Below the pieces are notes generated by a model that did no database searches, was not told where the DNA came from, and worked only from the letters and a program-made list of their open reading frames with translations. Positions 34,797 to 43,528 of a stretch of DNA of 64,000 bases are shown piece after piece (positions within the stretch are counted from its first letter, which is position 1; every line of letters begins with the position of its first letter). This DNA comes from Clostridiales bacterium (GTDB lineage: Bacteria > Bacillota > Clostridia > Christensenellales > Aristaeellaceae), in NCBI GenBank assembly GCA_015056365.1, contig SVGM01000001.1, positions 186,001-250,000 on the forward strand, written 5' to 3'. Position numbers and translations under genes: made by a program.

Positions 34797-36800
34797 ATGG
34801 ATCAATTTGTTTTGAAGGCTCCCTATCCCGCCGCTGGCGATCAACCCGCCGCCATCGAGTCGCTGGCCAACGGCGTCAAGCAGGGGCTGAAGGATCAGGT
34901 GCTGCTGGGCGTCACGGGTAGCGGCAAAACCTTCACCATGGCTTCTATCATTGAACGGGTGCAGAAGCCTACGCTGGTGCTGGCCCACAACAAAACCCTG
35001 GCTGCCCAGCTGTGCAGCGAGCTTCGCGCCTTCTTTCCGGACAGCGCTGTGGAATATTTCGTCAGCTACTACGACTATTACCAGCCGGAAGCCTACATTG
35101 CCGCCAGCGATACCTACATTGAAAAAGACGCTTCCATCAACGAGGAGATCGACCGGCTGCGCCATAGCGCCACCGCTGCCGTGCGCGAGCGCAAGGACGT
35201 GATCATCGTTGCCAGCGTCAGCTGTATCTATTCCATGGGAGATCCCAGCGAATACGAGGGTATGATGGTCAGCATGCGCCCGGGAATGCAGATCAGCCGG
35301 GACAAGCTGATCGAACGGCTCATTGAGATCCAGTACACCCGCAATGATATCGACTTCAGCCGCGGCTCCTTCCGCGTCCACGGAGACGTGCTGGAGATTA
35401 TTCCTGCCAACGAACGGGAGCATGGCCTGCGCATCGAATTTTTTGGCGATGAGATCGACCGGATCCGGGAAATTGAGGTGATCACCGGCAATGCCCTGAG
35501 CACACTGGAGCATGCCATGGTTTTCCCGGCCACCCACTACGCCATGGACCGGGACAAGATGAACCAAAACATCGACCAAATCGAGATCGATCTGGAAAAG
35601 CGGGTCAAGGAGCTGGAGGACGAGGGGCAGCCCCTGTATGCCCTCCGTCTGCGCCAGCGTACCCGGTATGATTTGGAAATGATGCGGCAAATCGGCTTTT
35701 GCACGGGCATTGAGAACTACTCCCGTTACTTTGACGGCCGCAAACCCGGCGACGCGCCGTTTTCGCTGCTGGACTATTTCCCCAAGGACTTTCTGTTGTT
35801 CATCGACGAGAGCCATGTGACCCTGCCCCAGGTACGCGCCATGTACAACGGCGACCACGCCCGCAAAAAAAGCTTGGTGGATTACGGCTTCCGCCTGCCC
35901 TCTGCCTACGATAACCGACCGCTGGTCTATCAGGAATTCCGCGACCGGGTCAATCAGGTTATCTACGTCAGCGCCACCCCTGGTGACTACGAACTGCAGA
36001 TGAGCCAGAACACTGTAGAGCAGATCATCCGTCCTACCGGTCTTTTGGATCCGCTGCTGATGCTGCGCCCCGCCACCGGACAGGTGGACGATCTGGTGGG
36101 CGAAATCAACAAAACCGTGGCAAAGAACGAGCGCGTGCTGGTGACTACTCTGACCAAGCGCATGGCAGAAAGCCTGACAGAGTACCTGAAAAACCTGGGC
36201 ATCCGTGTGCGCTACCTGCACAGCGATATCCAGACCATGGAGCGCACCAAGCTGATCCGCGACCTACGCCTTGGCGAATATGACGTACTGGTAGGCATCA
36301 ACCTGCTGCGCGAAGGTCTGGATATGCCGGAAGTGAGTCTGGTAGCGATCCTGGACGCTGATAAAGAAGGCTTCCTGCGCAGCGAGACCACGCTGATCCA
36401 GACCATCGGCCGCGCTGCCCGCAACGTGGATGGCCGGGTGATCCTCTACGGCGATCAACTCACCGAAAGCATGGAAAAGGCCATGAACGAGACCAATCGC
36501 CGCCGCGCCCTGCAGCAAGCCTACAACGAGCTCAACGGCATCACGCCCCAGAGTGTCAAGAGCACTGTACAGGCGCTGATCCGCATCACCGACAGCATGG
36601 CCGCCGGCGCGCCGGACACCATGTCCGAGGAGGAACTTAGCGCTTTGATGAAGAGTGTGGAGGATCAGATGCTTTCCGCCGCCAAGGAGCTGGATTTCGA
36701 AAAAGCAGCCCGGCTGCGTGACCAGCTTTTTGAGCTCAAGGGCGAAAAGAAGGATATCCAGAAGCCGCAGCAGCGCCGTCACCGCAAGAAGAAATTCTGA
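34797..36800 (+). CDS. uvrB: Excinuclease ABC subunit B
   Basis: The 667-residue helicase-like protein has Walker [13 protein letters not shown] near residue 40, the beta-hairpin [23 protein letters not shown], helicase motifs [37 protein letters not shown] and [10 protein letters not shown]-terminal UVR domain ([21 protein letters not shown]) binds UvrC. It recognises and loads onto lesions in nucleotide excision repair. An AAAGGAGTG site precedes the ATG. The C-terminus is Lys/Arg-rich. Confidence 0.98.
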   Translation: MDQFVLKAPYPAAGDQPAAIESLANGVKQGLKDQVLLGVTGSGKTFTMASIIERVQKPTLVLAHNKTLAAQLCSELRAFFPDSAVEYFVSYYDYYQPEAYIAASDTYIEKDASINEEIDRLRHSATAAVRERKDVIIVASVSCIYSMGDPSEYEGMMVSMRPGMQISRDKLIERLIEIQYTRNDIDFSRGSFRVHGDVLEIIPANEREHGLRIEFFGDEIDRIREIEVITGNALSTLEHAMVFPATHYAMDRDKMNQNIDQIEIDLEKRVKELEDEGQPLYALRLRQRTRYDLEMMRQIGFCTGIENYSRYFDGRKPGDAPFSLLDYFPKDFLLFIDESHVTLPQVRAMYNGDHARKKSLVDYGFRLPSAYDNRPLVYQEFRDRVNQVIYVSATPGDYELQMSQNTVEQIIRPTGLLDPLLMLRPATGQVDDLVGEINKTVAKNERVLVTTLTKRMAESLTEYLKNLGIRVRYLHSDIQTMERTKLIRDLRLGEYDVLVGINLLREGLDMPEVSLVAILDADKEGFLRSETTLIQTIGRAARNVDGRVILYGDQLTESMEKAMNETNRRRALQQAYNELNGITPQSVKSTVQALIRITDSMAAGAPDTMSEEELSALMKSVEDQMLSAAKELDFEKAARLRDQLFELKGEKKDIQKPQQRRHRKKKF

Positions 36801-36856
36801 TCCCACCTGGTTTTCCAGCCCAAAATAAGTTTTTTTGGTTTTTTTCAAAAAACCGC

Positions 36857-36885
36857 TTGACAGCATGTCCGTTTTGGCCTATAAT
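36857..36885 (+). promoter_or_regulatory. Consensus promoter of the tRNA pair
   Basis: A perfect TTGACA (36857-36862) and perfect TATAAT (36880-36885) are 17 nt apart, as expected for a strong stable-RNA promoter. Confidence 0.95.
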
Positions 36886-36916
36886 AGCTTTCGCACCGAT
36901 TGAGGTGCGTTGCTGT

Positions 36917-36990
36917 TGGGGAATTGTGTAATGGCAGCACCTACGACTCTGACTCGTATTGTCTAGGTTCGAATCCTAGTTCCCCAGCCA
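36917..36990 (+). tRNA. tRNA-Gln (anticodon CUG)
   Basis: The cloverleaf is complete. The 7-bp acceptor stem is TGGGGAA with TTCCCCA, the anticodon stem TACGA/TCGTA encloses loop CTCTGAC (anticodon CTG), and the T-loop has GTTCGAATC. Discriminator G and the CCA end are encoded. It reads CAG codons. Confidence 0.95.
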
Positions 36991-36994
36991 GCAT

Positions 36995-37069
36995 GGCTCC
37001 ATGGTCAAGCGGTTAAGACGTCGCCCTCTCAAGGCGAAATCAGGGGTTCGATTCCCCTTGGAGCTGCCA
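36995..37069 (+). tRNA. tRNA-Glu (anticodon CUC)
   Basis: The acceptor stem GGCTCCA pairs with TGGAGCT (terminal G-U). The anticodon stem TCGCC/GGCGA encloses CTCTCAA (anticodon CTC), and the T-arm is AGGGG-TTCGATT-CCCCT. CCA is encoded. It is 4 nt after tRNA-Gln on the same transcript and reads GAG. Confidence 0.95.
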
Positions 37070-37073
37070 GTTT

Positions 37074-37111
37074 CATCCCGTAAGTTCGCTTACGGGATGT
37101 TTTGTTTTTTC
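37074..37111 (+). terminator. Terminator of the tRNA transcript
   Basis: An 11-bp perfect stem (37074-37084 with 37089-37099) is capped by a TTCG tetraloop and followed by TTTTGTTTTTT. Confidence 0.95.
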
Positions 37112-37139
37112 CACTGCTTGCCGAAAGGAGAGATTCACC

Positions 37140-37649
37140 ATGACTGCTACCCCCGACCGTCTGCGCCACATGACCGCCGTGTATCTCTGCCAGGATGACC
37201 GCATTCTCTTGCTCTACCGTCAGGGCGGCCGGGTGGTCAACAATGTGTGGGTAGGCTCTGCCGGCGGACATTTCGAGCCGGAGGAGCTGAATGACCCTCG
37301 CGCCTGCGTGCTCAGAGAGCTTAACGAGGAGCTGGGCCTCACGGAGGGACAGCTGGATAGTCTCTGTCTGCGCTACATCGTTTTGCGGAATACCGCAAAC
37401 GAAGTACGGCAGAATTACTTTTTCTTTGCGCAGCTCAAGAAGGGCGCAGAGGAAGGGCTGATGTCCGACGAAGGCCGGCTGCAATGGTTTGCCCTTGATG
37501 AGCTGCACGCCCTGCCCATGCCCCTGTCCGCCCGGCAGGCCATCGACCATTACCTGTCAACAGGGCGGTATGACGAGGTGCTCTATGGCGGGGTAACCCG
37601 TGAAGACACCGCAGTCTTTGTACCAATGACTGTTTATGCAAATTCCTGA
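37140..37649 (+). CDS. Nudix hydrolase (8-oxo-dGTP diphosphatase-like)
   Basis: The 169-residue protein has the Nudix box GGHFEPEELNDPRACVLREL followed by NEELGL. Compared with the usual G-x5-E-x7-REUxEExGU spacing, it has a two-residue insertion, a form seen in a Clostridia subgroup. The metal-binding REL-NEE is intact. The substrate is probably a nucleoside diphosphate derivative, but cannot be set. GAAAGGAGA precedes the ATG, and the gene lies just after the tRNA terminator. Confidence 0.88.
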   Translation: MTATPDRLRHMTAVYLCQDDRILLLYRQGGRVVNNVWVGSAGGHFEPEELNDPRACVLRELNEELGLTEGQLDSLCLRYIVLRNTANEVRQNYFFFAQLKKGAEEGLMSDEGRLQWFALDELHALPMPLSARQAIDHYLSTGRYDEVLYGGVTREDTAVFVPMTVYANS

Positions 37650-37737
37650 GGAATATTGAAAAAATGAAGAACGCCTGCCACAGGGAATGATGAAAAGGAT
37701 GGAGTTATCCTTCGCATTACATCATGCAAGCAACGAA

Positions 37738-37771
37738 ACCGCAAGCTTTGGCTGGCTTGCGGTACTTTGTA
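37738..37771 (+). terminator. Hairpin after the Nudix gene
   Basis: A perfect 9-bp stem (ACCGCAAGC at 37738-37746 with GCTTGCGGT at 37755-37763) is followed by a weak T-rich tail (ACTTTGT). Confidence 0.55.
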
Positions 37772-37821
37772 CTGCTGTGATAGAATGAAAGCGATAAACT
37801 TGAATTTGTAGGTGAGATGCT

Positions 37822-38310
37822 ATGGATATAGAATTTAGAAGATTTACCGATTTTAATAGAGGTATTATGTATGATATTTTAAAGGATGCATACTCATTTG
37901 ATGAAAGGTGTGCTATCTGTTGGGATGAAAACTGGAAGAAGTCAGACGCATTTTTCTTCGATAACCCTGATATTGCTGATAAATATGGTTTTGTAACTTG
38001 CTATAAAGGCGAACCAATAGGATTTATATGTTGGGACCCGAGAAACAGACCTGAATATGTAGAAATAGGACATAATGGTATAAGAACAAAATATAAGGGA
38101 AAGGGTTTCGGTAAAACTCAGCTGAGTGAGGCTATCCAGCGTATAAAAGCATATGAAGGATTAAGGGAGATACGAGTATGTACGAATAGTAATCTAATTG
38201 CACCAAGAAATTACGAAAGTGTAGGATTTGTTTTATACGACAAGAGGGAAAATAGTGATGAAGCAGCCTTTTCAGGTGATTACTTATATTACAAAATTCA
38301 GTTGCAGTGA
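37822..38310 (+). CDS. AT-rich GNAT-family N-acetyltransferase
   Basis: The 162-residue protein has GNAT motifs: IGFICWDPRNRPEYVEIGHNGI, the acetyl-CoA loop TKYKGKGFGKTQLSEAI and CTNSNLIAPRNYESVGFVLY. The coding sequence is much richer in A and T than its neighbours (roughly one third GC by eye), with many AGA/ATA-type codons, which suggests recent acquisition. The substrate is unknown. It is flanked by hairpins on both sides and no integrase or repeats are seen. Confidence 0.85.
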   Translation: MDIEFRRFTDFNRGIMYDILKDAYSFDERCAICWDENWKKSDAFFFDNPDIADKYGFVTCYKGEPIGFICWDPRNRPEYVEIGHNGIRTKYKGKGFGKTQLSEAIQRIKAYEGLREIRVCTNSNLIAPRNYESVGFVLYDKRENSDEAAFSGDYLYYKIQLQ

Positions 38311-38462
38311 TACCAAGAAAGTGTGAGATAAATATCAGTTTGTCGGAGTGTCAAATGCCAATTTATTGAGCAGACAACAATCACTTTCTTCCGTCATTTG
38401 TGGAGGGCGCAATTATACGCACGTCATCCGTGCATTGTGCGTATTTACTTGCATAACAAACG

Positions 38463-38497
38463 AGCATCCGGCAGTTAGACCGGATGCTTATCTTTTC
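38463..38497. terminator. Terminator between the AT-rich GNAT gene and the minus-strand operon
   Basis: A 9-bp perfect stem (AGCATCCGG at 38463-38471 with CCGGATGCT at 38480-38488) has a T-rich plus-strand tail (TATCTTTTC) and a weaker minus-strand tail (CGTTTGTT). An 8-bp hairpin (38415-38422 with 38437-38444) lies just before it. Confidence 0.75.
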
Positions 38498-38558
38498 TTG
38501 TTGTGGGATAAACTGATCCTTTTTCTTTTGAATTGCTATTGCCAGCCTGGCGCAACCG

Positions 38559-39083
38559 TTACAGCTCAATCCAGAACCGCTTCACGATCCGCCCATCTAC
38601 CAGCACGTCTTTTTCGTATACGCCTCCGTTTTTCAGGATGGTCTTCTCGCTGGCGATGTTGCCATCGTCACAGGTGACCATCACCCGCTGGAGCCCCATC
38701 TTGCGGGCGTTTTCCAGATTCAATTGCAGCATCCGGGTGGCATAGCCCTTGCGGCGCTCATCAGGATGCACCGAATAGCCGATGTGGCCGCCCCAGGTGC
38801 CCAGAATGGGGTGATCGATGTGGTGGCGCAGGTCGATCATGCCTACAAGCTTGTTGTCAGCGGTACGCACAGCAAGGTAGTGATCAGAAGGAACACGGTC
38901 AGGCGAGCAGGTGGCCGGATCATTCGACGCACGGGTGCTCTTTAGCCACTCTTCCACAGAGGCACACTCCAACAGAGAACCGCAGCCGCCCGAATCCTCT
39001 TGAGTTTCCATAAAGCGTGCGCGGTATTCCCAAATCTGCTCGGCACAGCTTTCATCCGGCACAATCAAACGAATTTCATCCAT
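38559..39083 (-). CDS. GNAT-family N-acetyltransferase (174 aa, COG3981-like)
   Basis: The protein starts MDEIRLIVPDESCAEQIWEYR and has GMIDLRHHIDHPILGTWGGHIGYSVHPDERRKGYATRML in the acetyl-CoA region. NGGVYEKDVLVDGRIVKRFWI lies at the end. This matches a family of predicted acetyltransferases common in Firmicutes with unknown substrate. AAAGGAGCG precedes the ATG, and it starts 24 nt after the O-antigen-ligase-like gene, as the last gene of that operon. Confidence 0.87.
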   Translation of the reverse strand: MDEIRLIVPDESCAEQIWEYRARFMETQEDSGGCGSLLECASVEEWLKSTRASNDPATCSPDRVPSDHYLAVRTADNKLVGMIDLRHHIDHPILGTWGGHIGYSVHPDERRKGYATRMLQLNLENARKMGLQRVMVTCDDGNIASEKTILKNGGVYEKDVLVDGRIVKRFWIEL

Positions 39084-39107
39084 TTGATATCGCTCCTTTT
39101 TATAGGG

Positions 39108-40445
39108 TCATTCTGAAGGTTGCATTGTATCGAAAGCCTGTGAACCGGCTTGATTTTCTCCAGCAGGCTGTGCTTGCCCACCTTCCAGCACCAACAACGT
39201 GCCCAATGCAGCCACCGCCATCACGTCCCGGCTGTAGCAGACCGTACCCAGGGTCGCCGTCACCAGCACTGCCAGCCACATCACGCAGAGCTGCGCCTTG
39301 TGCGGGCTCTGCTTCACGCCCTGTAGGCTGCCGCGGCCCATCAGCCAGATCATACCGCAGACTGCGGCAGTGCCCAGAATACCCATGCCGGACAACAGAT
39401 CCAGCACATCGCTATGAAGGCTCAGCAGCTTATCACCACCCAGCATGGAGCCCAGCAGCGGCGACCGGCCGATGCCTGCCACCGCCGTCTGATAATACGC
39501 CATACGGGAGGTTTCGTCCGTTACGCCGCCTTCAAGGGCGATCTTCAGCTGCTCAAAACTGAACGCAAAATTCTCCAGGCCCGCTTGTTTGCACAGCCCG
39601 GCTGCCAGGCTGAGCAGCGGCATACGAAACAACCATACCAGCACAAATGGCACCAATCCCAGCAGCAACGACGCGCCCATGCCCACCTTGCCCCGGGAAA
39701 TCGCACGAATCAGCGCCGCTACGATCTCCACCGCCAGAATAAGAGCGGCATACAACATGGCGTAAGTGTACTGGGATAAAACGATCATGAGGGTCTGCGC
39801 CGCCGTCAGCAGCACAAAGCCAGCACGCTTCCAGCCCCGGCTACACTGAATGCCCTGAATGGTCAGCGGCAGCGCCGCCACCATTGCGTAGACAAAATCA
39901 TAACCGCCGATGTTTTTCTGCATCAGTTCCTTCAGATAGGCTTCATTGCCCGGCTCTGCATTGCCCAGAGAGCGGGCGTAGGCGTACACCTGATCACCAC
40001 GGAAAAACATGCCTTCCACCAGCCAGAAAATGCTGGTCAGCACCGTAACGGAAACGGCGGCCAGCAGCGCCGTCTTGAGCCCACGCCACAGACGGCGGTC
40101 GCCCCGCTGACGGGCATAGCTGCAGAATACCAGCGGAAACCAGAACATACCATGCTGCACAAAAAAGCCTAGACGGTTGGTACCTCCACGGCTTAAAAAC
40201 ACAAAAAGCAAAATCGGCATCAAGGCGGCACACGCAGCCTGCAAAAGCAACCAATACCACTGTTTTTTCAAATTTGGGCCATCCAGCAGCACCCCTGCGC
40301 CAAACAAACCTACCGCAAGCACGCCTGTCAGCGCCCGTCCGGTGGTCTGTACAGCCGGCAGCAGCAGCCACAGCACATACAGTACTATCGACGCATTGCA
40401 CAGCGTTGCCGACGTGCGGCTCGGTTTTTCCATCACCACAGTCAC
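39108..40445 (-). CDS. O-antigen ligase/polymerase-like membrane protein
   Basis: The 445-residue protein has about eleven or twelve membrane helices. A large loop near residues 295-350 ends in SLHSDVLDLLSGMGILG, which matches the H-x-D/N-x-L...G-x-x-G signature of O-antigen ligases (Wzy_C). It may polymerise or transfer surface glycan. The start is GTG at 40445, overlapping the upstream stop (GTGA), with AAAGGAGG 7 nt away. Confidence 0.7.
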   Translation of the reverse strand: MTVVMEKPSRTSATLCNASIVLYVLWLLLPAVQTTGRALTGVLAVGLFGAGVLLDGPNLKKQWYWLLLQAACAALMPILLFVFLSRGGTNRLGFFVQHGMFWFPLVFCSYARQRGDRRLWRGLKTALLAAVSVTVLTSIFWLVEGMFFRGDQVYAYARSLGNAEPGNEAYLKELMQKNIGGYDFVYAMVAALPLTIQGIQCSRGWKRAGFVLLTAAQTLMIVLSQYTYAMLYAALILAVEIVAALIRAISRGKVGMGASLLLGLVPFVLVWLFRMPLLSLAAGLCKQAGLENFAFSFEQLKIALEGGVTDETSRMAYYQTAVAGIGRSPLLGSMLGGDKLLSLHSDVLDLLSGMGILGTAAVCGMIWLMGRGSLQGVKQSPHKAQLCVMWLAVLVTATLGTVCYSRDVMAVAALGTLLVLEGGQAQPAGENQAGSQAFDTMQPSE

Positions 40446-40894
40446 TTCATTTCCTCCTTTGCAGGCGAGGATTTACGCACGGAAAACAGTGCCGACCCCA
40501 GACCTGTTCCCAGTACGATCATCAGAATCAGACTCATGGCATGAGCCGCCGTGGAAGCGCCGGCCATCATCTCGCCCTGTCCCAATTCACGCATGGCACG
40601 GTAGAGACCGATGCCGGGTACCAACGGCAGGATCGCAATGGTAATAAACACCGTGGAGATCATATGCAGGCGGCGTGCCGCCAACTGCCCTAGCATAGCC
40701 GCTAGCAGAGCGCCCACAAACATGGCGGGAAGCTCTGAGCCGGAAAAATGAAAAATAGTCCAATACACCGCGTAGCCGCAGGCGCCAATCATGCTGCCCC
40801 AGAGGACGCCTTTTTTGGGTGCATGCAACAGCGTACCAAAACCCACCGCGCCCAGCCAGCCGGAGATCACTGCTCTGAAAAGTCCTTCCCACAT
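40442..40894 (-). CDS. ThrE/YjjB-type small exporter subunit (DUF3815)
   Basis: The 150-residue protein has four or five membrane helices and the block LPLVPGIGLYRAMRELGQGE shared with the C-terminal half of ThrE exporters and with YjjB. It would pair with the larger subunit encoded upstream to export small acids or threonine/serine. The start at 40894 follows GGAGGG and shares a TGATG with the upstream gene. Confidence 0.87.
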   Translation of the reverse strand: MWEGLFRAVISGWLGAVGFGTLLHAPKKGVLWGSMIGACGYAVYWTIFHFSGSELPAMFVGALLAAMLGQLAARRLHMISTVFITIAILPLVPGIGLYRAMRELGQGEMMAGASTAAHAMSLILMIVLGTGLGSALFSVRKSSPAKEEMK

Positions 40895-41661
40895 CACAGC
40901 AGCCCTCCGATCCAGCCGTAGCATTGTGCGCCGATCAATGCGCCGCCTGCCACCAATGCAGCTGTAAGCAACGCCCGCGCGCCGTGCGCCGTGCCCGATA
41001 CCATGTCGCCGCGGACAATATCCTGCACTGCATTGGTCATGCTCAGTCCCGGCACCAGCGGCATCAGCGCGCCAGCAACCATGGCATCCGTCAGGCCAAG
41101 CCCTGTGATATGATGAAACAGCATGGGAATCAGCGCAGAGATCGCGCTGCCGGCCACCAGTTTAACGATATTGTCACGCTCCCAGCGCCACAGCCAGGGG
41201 ATCATCTGGGTCAGCGCCGCACATACCGCGCTGATCAGCGCATCCCATACGCCACCTTCAAACATCAGTGCAAAGCCAAACGCCGTCAGCGCCGCCGTAA
41301 GGGGCGCATGGAACCGGGAGACCTTCGCCGGTTTGGACAGTTCCTCCAGCTGACGGAGCAATTCTTCCTCCTCCAGTTTCCCGGCAGTAAAGCGACGGCT
41401 GAGCTGATTGACCAGATCCACGCGGCCGAGATGGGTATCCCGCCCGTGCATACGGCACACCGTGGTCTGGCGCTGGCCCTCGTCATCCGTAAAGGAGATA
41501 AACAAGCCGCTGGGAAGACCAAATGCCTCGGCTTCATCCAGGTGCATCGCCTGCGCCATGCGCCGAATGGTATCCTCGGCACGGTAAATCTCGCCGCCGT
41601 TCTCCAAAATGATCCGGCCTACCAGCGAAAGCGCCTTCATCCGTCCCGCTGTGTTCATCAT
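40894..41661 (-). CDS. ThrE/YjjP-type exporter subunit (DUF1212)
   Basis: The 255-residue protein has a cytoplasmic N-terminal domain (IILENGGEIYRAEDTIRRMAQA, then FGLPSGLFISFTDDEG). About five membrane helices follow, including ALMPLVPGLSMTNAVQDIV. It corresponds to the N-terminal half of ThrE and to E. coli YjjP, so the transported compound could be threonine/serine or dicarboxylates. ATG at 41661 follows GGAGGG. It is the first gene of the operon, and the IS element lies ~95 nt upstream. Confidence 0.88.
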   Translation of the reverse strand: MMNTAGRMKALSLVGRIILENGGEIYRAEDTIRRMAQAMHLDEAEAFGLPSGLFISFTDDEGQRQTTVCRMHGRDTHLGRVDLVNQLSRRFTAGKLEEEELLRQLEELSKPAKVSRFHAPLTAALTAFGFALMFEGGVWDALISAVCAALTQMIPWLWRWERDNIVKLVAGSAISALIPMLFHHITGLGLTDAMVAGALMPLVPGLSMTNAVQDIVRGDMVSGTAHGARALLTAALVAGGALIGAQCYGWIGGLL

Positions 41662-41842
41662 TTGCTCCCTCCCCGCACCGTTTGCAGCATCATGGCTGTA
41701 GTATAGCAAAGCCCCTGCAGGAACGCAAGTGATCCCTACATCAGGGGAAAAATGCAAAGGGACAGCGTTGTCTGATATGCTCCCCATAGAGTAGACACTC
41801 GAAAGAATAAAAGCTTCGAGACTACACTATGGGGAGCAATTT

Positions 41843-42526
41843 ATGTACAGACGAAAGATAGAAGCAGAAGAAAAGATCAAAGCAGTAGAAGCCTATCTAA
41901 GCGGGGAACGTGGTTTCAGCGAAATACTGAACCGATACGGGATCAGGAATGAAACGTTTCGAGCATGGATCCGAAACTATCAAACATTCGGATACGAAGG
42001 ATTGCAGGATAAGAGAACAGCCAAAAGTTACCCGTCAGAGCTTCAGGAAGCAGCAGTACAGGAGTACCTGAAAGGCTCCTGTTCGCAGTCGGATATTTGC
42101 AGAAAGTATAAGATTTATTCTCGAACACAACTGCAAAACTGGATTAAGCGGTATAATGGTCATAAAGAATGGAGACCCGGAAGAGGTCGAGGGAGCAAAA
42201 TCTATATGACCAAAGGAAGACAAACGACCTATGAAGAACGAATTGAAATTGTCAGTTACTGTATCGAACATGGGAATGATTATACCGCAGCCATTGAGAA
42301 GTATGGCGTCAGTTACCAGCAAGTCTATTCATGGGTAAGAAAGTATCGGGAAAAAGGCGTGGAAGGACTGCGGGATAAACGCGGGAAACGTAAGTCTGAA
42401 TCGGAAATGACAGAGACGGAAAAGCTGCGCGCAGAAAACCGGATGCTGGAGGCAAGGAACCGCCGATTGGAAACGGAGAATGCTGTACTAAAAAAATTGA
42501 GAGAAATCGAAAGGTGGTGGGAATAA
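41843..42526 (+). CDS. IS3-family OrfA (DNA-binding protein)
   Basis: The 227-residue protein is long for an OrfA. It appears to hold repeated helix-turn-helix units (GFSEILNRYGIRNETFRAWIRNY, CSQSDICRKYKIYSRTQLQNWIKRY, and DYTAAIEKYGVSYQQVYSWVRKY) and ends in a leucine-zipper-like helix (LRAENRMLEARNRRLETENAVLKKL). It binds the IS ends. It ends at TAA (42526), 13 nt into orfB. The A7 run at 42490-42496 is a -1 slippery site. Each sequence quoted is a separate segment. Confidence 0.9.
   Translation: MYRRKIEAEEKIKAVEAYLSGERGFSEILNRYGIRNETFRAWIRNYQTFGYEGLQDKRTAKSYPSELQEAAVQEYLKGSCSQSDICRKYKIYSRTQLQNWIKRYNGHKEWRPGRGRGSKIYMTKGRQTTYEERIEIVSYCIEHGNDYTAAIEKYGVSYQQVYSWVRKYREKGVEGLRDKRGKRKSESEMTETEKLRAENRMLEARNRRLETENAVLKKLREIERWWE
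42490..42496 (+). promoter_or_regulatory. Programmed -1 frameshift site of the IS
   Basis: The heptamer A-AAA-AAA sits in the OrfA frame as CTA AAA AAA TTG. After slipping back one base, the frame (ATT GAG AGA AAT CGA AAG GTG) is open straight into orfB, so an OrfAB fusion transposase can be made. Confidence 0.75.
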
Positions 42527-43410
42527 GCGAAGTCCGGCAGGAGCAGCTGTATCTGTGTGTACAGAAGATGAGTACGGCAGGCTATGCTGTTTCAGAAATC
42601 TGTGGCATTCTCAATCTGAACAGATCCAGCTACTACAAATGGAAGCATCGTTCCAGGAGCAGACGAGAAATCGAAAACGAACGGTTATTACATGAAATCG
42701 GCATGATTCATGCACAACACAACAGTACCTTTGGTTATCGCCGGATTGCAGATGAATACAACGCTGTACACGAAAAGACCAATAACCTGAAACGGTTTTA
42801 TCGCTTGATTCATATGGTAGGTTTACTTGCTGTCATTCGCCGTAAACGACCTGCTTACCAGCGTTGTTCACCGGAGGTGACAGCTGAAAACATTCTGAAC
42901 AGAGATTTCACCGCTGAGAATCCTAATGAAAAGTGGTGTACTGACGTGACGGAAATGAAATATGGGTCTTCCGGAGAGAAACTGTATCTCAGTGCTATCC
43001 TGGATCTGAAATGCCGGGATGTTGTTTCTTTTGCGATCAGCCGTCATAATAATAACCAGCTTGTATTCGATACCTTTGATCTGGCAGTTCGGAAATATCC
43101 CGATGCCCGACCGCTATTTCACAGTGATCGCGGCTTTCAGTACACAAGCAAACTTTTTAAGGCGAAGCTCGACAGACAGGGGATGGTTCAAAGCATGTCT
43201 CGTGTTGGCAGATGCATTGATAATGGGCCCATGGAGGGCTTTTGGGGTATTCTCAAATGCGAAATGTATTATCTTAACCGGTTCGACACTTATGAGCAGC
43301 TCAAAACAGCTATTGAACAGTTTATCCATTACTACAATTCCAAGCGGCGTCAACACAATTTGAAGTGCTTGCCTCCTGTTTCCTATCGCTGCTTGTTTAA
43401 TGCTGCTTAA
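42514..43410 (+). CDS. IS3-family OrfB (DDE transposase)
   Basis: The 298-residue protein has the rve integrase core. Catalytic residues are the Asp in WCTDVTEMKY, the Asp in LFHSDRGFQYTS, and the Glu in GPMEGFWGILKCE. The N-terminal part has the HTH_21 segment IGMIHAQHNSTFGYRRI. It starts at a GTG in the -1 frame relative to OrfA and is probably made mainly as an OrfAB frameshift product. The frame is intact, so the element may still be active. Confidence 0.93.
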   Translation: MVGISEVRQEQLYLCVQKMSTAGYAVSEICGILNLNRSSYYKWKHRSRSRREIENERLLHEIGMIHAQHNSTFGYRRIADEYNAVHEKTNNLKRFYRLIHMVGLLAVIRRKRPAYQRCSPEVTAENILNRDFTAENPNEKWCTDVTEMKYGSSGEKLYLSAILDLKCRDVVSFAISRHNNNQLVFDTFDLAVRKYPDARPLFHSDRGFQYTSKLFKAKLDRQGMVQSMSRVGRCIDNGPMEGFWGILKCEMYYLNRFDTYEQLKTAIEQFIHYYNSKRRQHNLKCLPPVSYRCLFNAA

Positions 43411-43528
43411 CACAAAACCGGAATCACATTTCTGCGATTCCGGAAAACTTTTTGTTTTTTCTCCTGTCTACTTGACAGGGAGCGGTTCAGTCTCTCCGCT
43501 GTCCCTTTGTCGTCGTTGTTGTTTCCCG

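Larger units (their letters stand above)
41755..43509 (+). mobile_element. IS3-family insertion sequence
   Basis: The element is about 1755 bp with imperfect terminal inverted repeats. Left 41755-41797 and right 43465-43509 (reverse complement) share CAAAGGGACAGCG at the tips, then CTGA, GCTCCC and AGTAGACA further in. It encodes OrfA and OrfB in a -1 overlap. No clear target-site duplication flanks these ends. It sits between the ThrE operon and a membrane-protein gene, 19 nt after the latter's stop, and disrupts no ORF. Confidence 0.85.

Noticed and set aside
34776..36221. Minus-strand open frame of 481 codons over uvrB
   Set aside because: uvrB is unambiguous on the other strand, and the antisense product has no known motif.
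41750..43515. Target-site duplication of the IS element
   Set aside because: The 3-4 nt outside the matched terminal repeats differ on the two sides, so no duplication is claimed.
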